25,749 nucleotides of DNA from Saprospiraceae bacterium UBA3362. Its GTDB lineage: Bacteria; Bacteroidota; Bacteroidia; Chitinophagales; Saprospiraceae. This document shows positions 8,907-16,387 of the stretch, piece after piece (position 1 is the stretch's first letter; each line of letters opens with the position of its first letter). Both the position numbers and the translations under genes were made by a program. The stretch lies in the NCBI GenBank assembly GCA_002360455.1, contig DEQQ01000002.1, positions 1-25,749 on the forward strand, given 5' to 3'. The notes beneath the pieces were generated by a model. The model saw nothing but the letters and a program-made list of their open reading frames with translations, ran no database searches and was not told the origin of the DNA.

Positions 8907-11438
8907 ATGGATTTCTTTATTATTCAAAAACCATTAGGTAGAATTATTTTTATTTTGTTTTTTGCCAATATTTATTCTATCGATTTAGAGGCAGTAAATG
9001 AACCCAAAAAAGCAAAAGCCCTCAGAATAAATCATACCCTACATATTGATGGGGAAATCAAAGAAGAAGAATGGAGGAACGCAGAACCGGCCAGTCAATT
9101 TTTACAACAAGAGCCGGATTTGGGAGCGCCATCCAGATTTAATACAGAGGTTTATATTCAATATGACAATCAAAATATCTATGTCGCTGCCAAAATGCAT
9201 GACCCGGAACCCGATAAAATACTGAAAGAATTAAGCCCAAGAGATAATGTAGAGAATGCAGATCAATTTGTTATATTTTTTGATCCATTTCTTAGTGGGT
9301 TAAATGGATTTTTATTTGGAGTGTCAGCATCAGGAGTTCAAACAGATGCTATTGTTTCTGATCATGATGATGATGACTCATGGAATGCAGTTTGGGATTC
9401 AAGAGTAAAAATTAATCATGAAGGCTGGTCTGTAGAATTAAAAATACCTTATTCTGCACTTCGATTCCCCAAGCTGCAAGTTCAAGAATGGGGATTACAA
9501 TGCAAGAGAGAAATCAGAAGATTTAGAGAAACTTCTTTTTGGAATTACATTGATCCCAATACAGAGGGCTGGGTTCAGCAAAGTGGAAGGCTGCTTAACT
9601 TAGAAAGCATCAAAGCTCCGGTTAGACTTTCTCTTACTCCGTATATCTCTCAATACCTAAACCTCGAAACCGATGCAAGAAGTTCTGGCGGAAAAACACA
9701 AACAGACTTTGCATACGGTGCCGGCTTAGACCTAAAATATGGACTTACAGACGCCTTTACACTGGACATGACCCTTATCCCGGATTTCAATCAGGTCATT
9801 TCGGATAAGAAAGTACTTAATCTTAGTCCTTTTGAAGTTTATTTTGATGAGAATAGACAGTTTTTCACAGAGGGAACAGAGCTTTTCAATAAAGGAGATT
9901 TATTCTACTCACGAAGAGTCGGAGAAGCCCCGTTTTATTTGGATCAACTGCAGGATCAGTTGCAGAGCAATGAACAAATTATAGAAAGTCCCGAAATATC
10001 CTCGTTGATAAATGCAAGTAAAATTTCCGGAAGAACAAAAAGAGGAACAGGAATTGGATTTTTTAATGCTATTGTAGATAGAGAATATGCCCTAGTCAAA
10101 AATGCAAATGATCCCAATTCTGAGCGTAAAATTTTGACCAACCCATTGACTAATTACAACGCAGTAGTCATTGACCAAAATTTAAAAAACAATTCATACA
10201 TCAGCTTAATTAACACCAATGTCACTAGAGAAGGAAAGGCGTATGATGCAAATGTGAGTTCAGGATTTTTTAATCTTCGCACAAAGAATCAAAAGTATTA
10301 TGTCCAAGGAGATCTAGGACTATCTAATAAGATATCGGAACAAAATAGCTATGGAACAAAATACTATCTCAAAACAGGTAAGGCCTCCGGAAAGTGGACT
10401 TATTCTTTGGCTCATGGATATATTTCTAATGATTTTGATGTGAATGATTTTGGGTTTCTTTTTCTGAGGAATCAAAGAGAATATGAAGCTCTTATAAAAT
10501 ATGAACAATACAAGCCCAAAAATCCAAAAATTCAAACCATCAATTTTTCTCAATCCATCAACTATCAACGCATTGCAAAACCAGATAATTTATTTGATTT
10601 TTATGCCTTGTTTAATTCGTTTGTTTTATTCAAGTCTAGATTTGCATTTGGAACAAACCTTAGATTGGAGCCTGTGGATACGAGAGATTATTTTGAGCCA
10701 AGAACATTTGATTTTATTAGATATGTAAGATTTACTTCCAATTATGGAATAGGTGGATTTATTTCATCAGATTATAGAAAACCCTTCGCCATTGATGCGA
10801 ATGTGAATTTTAGATATTTTAATACTGCTCCGAGGCGAATGTTTTCGATAAGTGCAACGCCGAGGTACAGGTTTAGTAATCGTTTCTCCATAACGGCAAA
10901 TGTTATTTTCAACAAATTCCACATGGAACCCGGCTGGGTCAATAAATCCTTTGTGACAACTCCAATTGCTGATTTTTCTAAAGATGATATTTTGATTGGT
11001 GTCCGAAACAGGAATATTTTTGATAATAGCTTAACACTAAAATATAGTTTTTCTTCTTTGATGGGCATTAACACCAGGATTAGATATTATCATGACAAGG
11101 TATTGTATCAAAACTTCAATGCATTATTAAAAGATGGCAGATATAGACCCCTTAATTATTCCGGCCAAAATGATCTGGGACAGGCATTGTTTGATCAACA
11201 ATTGAATATCTTTAATATTGATATGCAGTTTCAATGGAGATTTGCTCCGGGCAGTGATTTATTTTTGGTTTGGAAAAATGAAATATTTTATCAGAATAAA
11301 AACTTTGATCAATCTTATTTTCAAAACTTTACAGGATTGTTCGATGAGATTAAGGGCAATAGTTTTTCTGTAAGAGTCTTGTATTATTTAGATTATCTAA
11401 GATTTGTAAAAAAATCTGCTTCAAGCTCCAAGTCCTGA
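8907..11438 (+). CDS. CBM9-like/DOMON N-terminal domain with DUF5916 outer-membrane barrel
   Basis: The 843-residue protein has an N-terminal hydrophobic signal segment (IIFILFFANIYSI). Residues about 40-225 look like the family-9 carbohydrate-binding-like domain that precedes DUF5916. The visible motifs are HIDGEIKEEEWRNAEPA, VYIQYDNQNIYVAAKMHD, ADQFVIFFDPF, FGVSASGVQTDA, WNAVWDSRVKI and WSVELKIPYSALRFP. An acidic run DHDDDDSW sits inside it. From about 250 on there are alternating aromatic and polar strands typical of a DUF5916 beta-barrel, with SPFEVYFDENRQFFTEG as a recognisable block. The family is widespread in Bacteroidota and lies in the outer membrane, but its function is unsettled. 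The name does not prove sugar binding. It may be co-transcribed with the preceding LVIVD gene (84 bp gap). Confidence 0.85.
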   Translation: MDFFIIQKPLGRIIFILFFANIYSIDLEAVNEPKKAKALRINHTLHIDGEIKEEEWRNAEPASQFLQQEPDLGAPSRFNTEVYIQYDNQNIYVAAKMHDPEPDKILKELSPRDNVENADQFVIFFDPFLSGLNGFLFGVSASGVQTDAIVSDHDDDDSWNAVWDSRVKINHEGWSVELKIPYSALRFPKLQVQEWGLQCKREIRRFRETSFWNYIDPNTEGWVQQSGRLLNLESIKAPVRLSLTPYISQYLNLETDARSSGGKTQTDFAYGAGLDLKYGLTDAFTLDMTLIPDFNQVISDKKVLNLSPFEVYFDENRQFFTEGTELFNKGDLFYSRRVGEAPFYLDQLQDQLQSNEQIIESPEISSLINASKISGRTKRGTGIGFFNAIVDREYALVKNANDPNSERKILTNPLTNYNAVVIDQNLKNNSYISLINTNVTREGKAYDANVSSGFFNLRTKNQKYYVQGDLGLSNKISEQNSYGTKYYLKTGKASGKWTYSLAHGYISNDFDVNDFGFLFLRNQREYEALIKYEQYKPKNPKIQTINFSQSINYQRIAKPDNLFDFYALFNSFVLFKSRFAFGTNLRLEPVDTRDYFEPRTFDFIRYVRFTSNYGIGGFISSDYRKPFAIDANVNFRYFNTAPRRMFSISATPRYRFSNRFSITANVIFNKFHMEPGWVNKSFVTTPIADFSKDDILIGVRNRNIFDNSLTLKYSFSSLMGINTRIRYYHDKVLYQNFNALLKDGRYRPLNYSGQNDLGQALFDQQLNIFNIDMQFQWRFAPGSDLFLVWKNEIFYQNKNFDQSYFQNFTGLFDEIKGNSFSVRVLYYLDYLRFVKKSASSSKS

Positions 11439-11607
11439 TAATTCCTAAGTAAAAAACAGTATAGGGAAATTTTACATACTTGCTCAGTAAGCCATTGCTC
11501 CAAGTTTTTCATTTACAAAGTCAATGGAGAGTATTCGTCCAATCAATTAGTCATGTTGATACAGGCCAATAAAAGTGAAAATAAAATTTGCAAACCTAAG
11601 CCTGATA

Positions 11608-11635
11608 GCAATGGAGGCGTTTACGCCGCAATGGA
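11608..11635. repeat. Short direct repeat around a palindrome
   Basis: GCAATGGA occurs at 11608-11615 and again at 11628-11635, bracketing GGCGTTTACGCC, a small hairpin. It lies in the 239-bp gap (11439-11677) between the convergent DUF5916 and aroC genes. The rest of the gap holds nothing I recognise, and no T tract marks a terminator. It could be a remnant of a mobile or structured repeat, or chance. Confidence 0.3.
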
Positions 11636-11677
11636 TAGCAGGACTCACAATCCAAAGATGGATGAAATAGGCTCTTC

Positions 11678-12664
11678 CTAAAATTCAAATCTACTGCGAT
11701 GCAACAAAACTAAATCTGCTAATGCAATAGCTGCTATCGCCTCTGCTACTACAGGTACGCGAAGGGCAATGCAAGCATCATGTCGTCCTTCTATCTCCAA
11801 TTTTTCAATAGAATTGGTTTTAAGGTTTTGAGAATATTGCGTTTTTGCTATGCTGGAAGTAGGTTTTACGGCGAGGCGAAAAACAATTTGGTTTCCATTA
11901 CTCAATCCACCATTGATTCCTCCGGAGTTGTTTTGAACTGTGCCACCTTGTTGATTTACGATTGGATCATTGTGCTGACTTCCTCTCATACTCGCTGCTG
12001 CAAAACCGCTTCCGAAATCAATTCCTTTGATGGCAGGAATGGCAAAGGCCAGCTGAGCAATATGAGACTCAATAGATTGAAAAAAAGGTTCTCCTAAACC
12101 AACAGGAACATGATCAATAGTGCAACGTATAAGTCCGCCGATAGAGTCTTGTTCTTGAATAACGGTTTTAAGGATTTCATCAAACTTGTCGGTTCCGCCA
12201 AGTTCAATTATGTTAGCCTGAAAGAGCATCGGGGAGCAAATTTTTTTTGCAACAACTCCTGCAGCAACAAGAGCAAGGGTGAGCCTGCCTGAAAAATGTC
12301 CGCCTCCGCGATAATCATTGTAAGAACTGAATTTTTTACTTGCCGTGAAGTCAGAATGACCCGGACGAGGTTGTTCTTTTATGGTAGAGTAATCTTTGGA
12401 TTGAGTATTATGGTTTTCGAAACTAAGACAGATTGGAGCTCCCGTTGTATGTCCATCAAAAACTCCACTTCCTATTTTAATTTCATCATTTTCTATGCGT
12501 TGAGTTGTCCCCAAGGCACCACTTTTTCTTCGTTGTAAATCCAAGCTGAAATCGCTCTCCGATATTGGGATCCCGGCAGGGCAATGATCTATAATCAGAC
12601 CTATTGAAGATCCATGAGATTCCCCAAAAATTTGAACTTTAAAAATTTGACCAAAAGAATTCAT
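11678..12664 (-). CDS. aroC: Chorismate synthase
   Basis: The enzyme converts 5-enolpyruvylshikimate-3-phosphate to chorismate, using reduced FMN as a cofactor. Recognisable blocks are FGESHGSSIG near the N-terminus, RRKSGALGTTQR, RPGHSDFTASKKF, DYRGGGHFSGRLT, and GRHDACIALRVPVVAEA near the C-terminus. The histidines of GESHG and RPGHSD and the aspartate of RHDAC, which are the conserved acid-base residues of the family, are all present. The protein has 328 residues, shorter than the usual 350-360. The loop usually written R-SSARET reads HFSGRLT here, a variant I associate with some Bacteroidota and Firmicutes enzymes. The gene starts at ATG nine bases after aroA, so the two are very probably one transcript. 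Confidence 0.95.
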   Translation of the reverse strand: MNSFGQIFKVQIFGESHGSSIGLIIDHCPAGIPISESDFSLDLQRRKSGALGTTQRIENDEIKIGSGVFDGHTTGAPICLSFENHNTQSKDYSTIKEQPRPGHSDFTASKKFSSYNDYRGGGHFSGRLTLALVAAGVVAKKICSPMLFQANIIELGGTDKFDEILKTVIQEQDSIGGLIRCTIDHVPVGLGEPFFQSIESHIAQLAFAIPAIKGIDFGSGFAAASMRGSQHNDPIVNQQGGTVQNNSGGINGGLSNGNQIVFRLAVKPTSSIAKTQYSQNLKTNSIEKLEIEGRHDACIALRVPVVAEAIAAIALADLVLLHRSRFEF

Positions 12665-12673
12665 ACCGTGAAA

Positions 12674-13936
12674 TTAGTCGTTTTTGCAACATGCATAGAA
12701 GTGAGTAAAAAAATCCGGATATGATTTTTCAACGCAATGAGAATTCGAAATGGTGATAGGGCCGTCTGATACCAAGCTCAAAACACTCAATGCCATAGCA
12801 ATTCTATGATCATTGTGTGAATCTACAGATACAGAGCGAAGTTTTGAAGGATAAATGATAAGGTTATTATTTTGAATCTCTGTTTTGATTCCCAATTTAC
12901 TCCACTCGGATTGTATGCTGAGGGCTCTATTACTTTCTTTGTGGATCAATCGATCAACACCATGAAGCTTGCTTGGTCCATTACAGCAAGCGGCCAAAAC
13001 AGCAAGGGCGGGAAATAAATCCGGAGCATGAGTTAAATCAATATCAAAAGCCTTTAGATTATTCTTATTTACTATAAGTTGTTGATTATTCCAGTAAAAA
13101 TTCGCACCACACAATTGGAGAGCTTCCAAAATTTTTTTGTCGGCCTGTTGAGAGCTTGGATTGAGGCCATACAGCTCTACCTTACCGGCGATAGCTGCAG
13201 CGACACAGTGAAATGCTGCCGAACTCCAGTCTGCTTCTATCTCAAGGGGAGATGTTGCTCTTGGGGTTTGCTTGCCGGGGATGTAAAACTGTGTATAGTT
13301 ATGATGAGAAAGTTGAACACCAAACTTAGCGAGCAACTCTATACTCATATCTATATAGGGTTTACTTTTTAGGTTGTGTACAAAGATTTCGCTATCATTC
13401 TCGATTTTGGGTAAACTGATCAGTAAGCCGGTCAACAACTGAGAACTGAGACTTGCATCAATATAGAGGCGGGTATTGCTGATGCTCCCTAATAGTTGTA
13501 GAGCTAATTTTCCCTCATTGCTTTTGACCTTTAGCCCAAGTTTTTGCAAAGCATCAATCACCATATCAAAGGGTCTATCAAGAAGACTGCCTTGGCCGGT
13601 GATCAGCACTTCGTGACTAAAATGAGGGCTTATAACCGAAAACATCCTTGCGGCAAGTCCGGACTCGCCACAGTCCAAATGCAAACGTTGAAAAGTTTGA
13701 GAGGATGGAACAACAGTTAATTTATTGTGTGAAACTACCGTGTGTGTACCCACCTGTTGTATGATACCAAGCATTGATTTTACATCTCCCGAGTGGGGAA
13801 GAGGATTGAGGAAAACGCTGGGAATATCAGATAAGCTTGCTATAGCCAAAGCTCGTTGCCAATAGCTTTTGGATCCCGGAAGCTGAACGCTTCCATCATA
13901 AAAAGAAGGAAAGATGGTTTGAGTAATGAGACTCAC
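12674..13936 (-). CDS. aroA: 3-phosphoshikimate 1-carboxyvinyltransferase (EPSP synthase)
   Basis: The enzyme transfers enolpyruvate from PEP to shikimate-3-phosphate, the sixth step of the shikimate pathway, in the cytoplasm. The 420-residue protein shows the family blocks in order: LPGSKSYWQRALAIASL (20-36), LDCGESGLAARMF, ITGQGSLLDRPF, SLSSQLLTGLLISLP, IEADWSSAAFHC, APDLFPALAVLAA, HKESNRA and SHNDHRIAMALSV, then CVEKSYPDFF. The CGESG form replaces the GNAGT seen in enteric enzymes. The start is GTG at 13934-13936, with no ATG upstream in frame and the conserved region beginning about 15 residues in. It leads an aroA-aroC pair. The 247-bp divergent gap before the thioredoxin gene is very AT-rich and presumably holds both promoters, but I found no clean motif. 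Confidence 0.95.
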   Translation of the reverse strand: MSLITQTIFPSFYDGSVQLPGSKSYWQRALAIASLSDIPSVFLNPLPHSGDVKSMLGIIQQVGTHTVVSHNKLTVVPSSQTFQRLHLDCGESGLAARMFSVISPHFSHEVLITGQGSLLDRPFDMVIDALQKLGLKVKSNEGKLALQLLGSISNTRLYIDASLSSQLLTGLLISLPKIENDSEIFVHNLKSKPYIDMSIELLAKFGVQLSHHNYTQFYIPGKQTPRATSPLEIEADWSSAAFHCVAAAIAGKVELYGLNPSSQQADKKILEALQLCGANFYWNNQQLIVNKNNLKAFDIDLTHAPDLFPALAVLAACCNGPSKLHGVDRLIHKESNRALSIQSEWSKLGIKTEIQNNNLIIYPSKLRSVSVDSHNDHRIAMALSVLSLVSDGPITISNSHCVEKSYPDFFTHFYACCKND

Positions 13937-14183
13937 AGCTAGTAAATTGACTAAAGCTTCAAAAGTTTAGGATTCTAGCGAGAATGAACCTCAAGGGGAT
14001 TTTTAGAATAAAATATTATAATTTTTTATAAGATTTAATTAATTAATAATCATATAAATATACATTTATAAAAAACTATGTTTTATGAGTTTCTCAAAAT
14101 TGGTATGCCTTTTGGATTAAGGAAATCATACGGCAACAAATCAAACCGTAAAATTTTCGACCACAACCAAAAACATCAGAATT

Positions 14184-15092
14184 ATGAAAAACTTAAAGTT
14201 GGCAATTTTTATCTTAATTACAGTATTCGCAAGTGCTACAGCCGAGGCTAAAACGATCTTTTTTGAGGGAAGTTTTGAGTCTGCTCAAATATTGGCAAAA
14301 CAACAAAATAAATTGTTGGTTTTGGATTTTACGGCAAGATGGTGTTTGCCTTGCAAGTGGATGGAAAAAAATGTCTATGGAGATGAAAACTTCATGGCGT
14401 TTGCAAAACGAAATGCAATTGTCTTCAAAGTTGATGTAGATGATTTGGACGGAATAACGATCAAGCAACAATATGCAGTAAAATTATTGCCTACTGTTAT
14501 TCTCATTCATCCTGATGGTTTTGCCATTGATCGAAAAGAAGAATCAATGAATACCGAAACGATGATTGATTGGTGCACTTCTAAAATTCAAGGACAAAAC
14601 CTTCAGTTTATTCCTGTTCTTAAAGAAAGTGAAAATGAAGTGAAGTCTGAAGATATTCAATCGCAGGAAGACATAAAAACAAATGAAGAGACAAACAATG
14701 AACCTTCTGCAGAACAAGATAAAAGTGATCTTACAACAAACAATGTGGAGCAGGTGATGAGCGAATTGGAGAAGGAAAATTCTGAAACAGAAAAACCTAT
14801 AGAAAAGCAAATTACAGAAACAGAGTTTACAGAGTTGGATGAATTTATTTTTACAAAAGGAGAATTTACACTTCAGTTAGGAGCTTTCAGCAATTTTAAA
14901 AAAGCAGAAAGTTTTGCAGCAGAAGTTGAAGCAAAATTCCAATATCCATCGGAGATTCTTGAGGATTTTAAAGATGATGGAACTCCGTTTTACAGACTAT
15001 CCTGTGGTAATTTTGAAACAGAAGAAGAAGCTGAGCTTTTCAAAACTTTTCTTTCTGAAAAAGGGCTAAAAGCGATCATAAAAAAAATATAA
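14184..15092 (+). CDS. Exported thioredoxin-like protein fused to a SPOR domain
   Basis: The 302-residue protein has a signal peptide (MKNLKLAIFILITVFASATAEA). A thioredoxin fold covers about 24-135, with the redox motif WCLPCKW (Cys54, Cys57) and the cis-proline block LLPTVILI (Pro103). An acidic, Asn/Gln/Glu-rich linker of about 85 residues follows with no hydrophobic core. A SPOR domain lies at about 228-302: FTLQLGAFSNFKKAESFAAEV, then FYRLSCGNFETEEEAELF. SPOR domains bind peptidoglycan stripped of stem peptides, often at division sites, so the parts suggest a periplasmic disulfide reductase or isomerase tethered to the wall (inference). The SPOR part holds one cysteine (LSCGNF). The start is ATG; a strong terminator follows the stop codon. 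Confidence 0.85.
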   Translation: MKNLKLAIFILITVFASATAEAKTIFFEGSFESAQILAKQQNKLLVLDFTARWCLPCKWMEKNVYGDENFMAFAKRNAIVFKVDVDDLDGITIKQQYAVKLLPTVILIHPDGFAIDRKEESMNTETMIDWCTSKIQGQNLQFIPVLKESENEVKSEDIQSQEDIKTNEETNNEPSAEQDKSDLTTNNVEQVMSELEKENSETEKPIEKQITETEFTELDEFIFTKGEFTLQLGAFSNFKKAESFAAEVEAKFQYPSEILEDFKDDGTPFYRLSCGNFETEEEAELFKTFLSEKGLKAIIKKI

Positions 15093-15115
15093 AGTACAAA
15101 CCAAACCGATTAATT

Positions 15116-15143
15116 GTCTGATCAAATTTTGATCAGACTTTTT
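15116..15143 (+). terminator. Intrinsic terminator of the thioredoxin-SPOR gene
   Basis: GTCTGATCAAA (15116-15126) pairs perfectly with TTTGATCAGAC (15128-15138), and the plus strand continues ACTTTTTC. The stem is up to 11 bp; the innermost A-T pairs must open to make a loop. It ends transcription 24-50 bases past the stop codon and also separates this gene from the convergent AAA+ gene. Confidence 0.85.
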
Positions 15144-15164
15144 CTATTTACGGCCGATAGTAAT

Positions 15165-16259
15165 TTAATAAAGAATTTCCTTGAACGCGGTATACCAGTC
15201 TTTGAATTCTGATCTTTTCTTTAATACAGTTTCATTATAATCTTGGAGAGCGACGATTTCGTCATTTTTATTGATCCCAACAGAATTTATCAAGCCTTGG
15301 GCCAGGGCTTTGGTCTGAAGCTTGTTGTTTTCGAAATAAAACGCTTCTATTCTAGCTTGATGAACAATGCTTATGGCTTCTGCAGGACTCAAATTGCTGT
15401 TTACCATTTTAATTTTTTGCTTGCCATCCACACTGACACCTGATCTTAGTTCTCTGAAAATATGAATCAATTTTTCAAGTTGTTGTTTTTTGAGTTCTTC
15501 AAAACTAAGTCCTATAGGTTTAGCCAATTGTTTAACTCTGTAGACTACAATATTGAGTTCTTCTTCCAAGTTTTTTGGCAAAGGGAGAACTACGATATTA
15601 AATCTACGCCTTAGAGCAGCAGACATTTCATAGACCCCTTTGTCTTTGTCATTACTCGTAGCGATAAGGTTGAACCCTTCTGTTGCCAAAACCTCGGAGT
15701 TGAGTTCCGGAATCGCTATTGTTTTTTCTGAAAGAATAGTAATCAAGGCGTCTTGTACTTCACTTGGCATTCGAGACAGTTCTTCTACCCTCACTATTGA
15801 GCCCAACTCCATAGCCTTCATTACGGGAGAGGGCACCAGCGCCTTTTGGGAAGGTCCATTGGCGATGAGTTCTGCATAATTCCAGCCGTATCGCAGCTGT
15901 TCTTCGGTACTTCCGGCAGTACCTTGGATCAACATTTTCGAAGATCCACTGATCGCAGCCGCCAGATGTTCTGAAAGCCAAGTTTTGGCAGTCCCGGGAA
16001 TTCCTGTAAACAGCAGAGCCCGATCGGAAAGTAAAGAGGCAATCGCCACTTCTACTAAGTTTTTGTTACCCAAATACTTAGGACTAATTTGAACGTTTCC
16101 TGCGAGGCTTCCGCCAAGGATATAAACTAAAACAGCCTGTGGAGATAGCTCCCAGCGGTAGGGCTTGGGGAAATGATCGGCCGCTTTGAGCGCCGCCAAC
16201 TCGTGGCTAAATTGATGCTCAGAAGAAAGTTTTATAGTAGAATTAGTTGAGTTGGCCAT
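15165..16259 (-). CDS. MoxR-type AAA+ ATPase
   Basis: From the ATG at 16259 the protein has 364 residues; a TTG nine bases upstream (16266-16268) falls inside a promoter-like motif. Motifs are Walker A GIPGTAKT (86-93), a Walker-B-like segment IVRVEELSRM (155-164) with Glu159-Glu160 where most relatives have Asp-Glu, sensor 1 NLIATSND (197-204) and arginines RRRF (217-220). The N-terminal block WELSPQAVLVYILGG and the phrase QGTAGSTEEQLRYGWNY match my memory of the MoxR ATPases encoded with VWA, SWIM-finger and DUF5682/DUF5691 proteins. MoxR proteins usually act as chaperones with a VWA partner. Here both neighbours are unrelated and on the other strand, and no partner is in the window, so its target is unknown. 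Confidence 0.88.
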   Translation of the reverse strand: MANSTNSTIKLSSEHQFSHELAALKAADHFPKPYRWELSPQAVLVYILGGSLAGNVQISPKYLGNKNLVEVAIASLLSDRALLFTGIPGTAKTWLSEHLAAAISGSSKMLIQGTAGSTEEQLRYGWNYAELIANGPSQKALVPSPVMKAMELGSIVRVEELSRMPSEVQDALITILSEKTIAIPELNSEVLATEGFNLIATSNDKDKGVYEMSAALRRRFNIVVLPLPKNLEEELNIVVYRVKQLAKPIGLSFEELKKQQLEKLIHIFRELRSGVSVDGKQKIKMVNSNLSPAEAISIVHQARIEAFYFENNKLQTKALAQGLINSVGINKNDEIVALQDYNETVLKKRSEFKDWYTAFKEILY

Positions 16260-16265
16260 ATTGTG

Positions 16266-16273
16266 CAAAAGTA
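16266..16273 (-). promoter_or_regulatory. Candidate -7 element of the MoxR-type gene
   Basis: The minus strand reads TACTTTTG, an exact TAnnTTTG, ending six bases before the ATG at 16259. No clear TTG lies at the expected spacing upstream. If real, the transcript is nearly leaderless and the TTG inside the motif cannot be the start codon. Confidence 0.35.
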
Positions 16274-16387
16274 AGGGGATAGAATGTGTAAAATTAAAAA
16301 ATCAATAACAAATTCATTTTCAAATTAAAATTCAGTATTATTGCGTGCAAATTCAAATTATTCAACAATTTCAAACAAGAAAATAAA

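Noticed and set aside
15165..16259. MoxR of a BatABCD aerotolerance operon or a defence island
   Set aside because: No VWA, DUF58 or Bat gene is adjacent and no defence-type gene occurs anywhere in the window.
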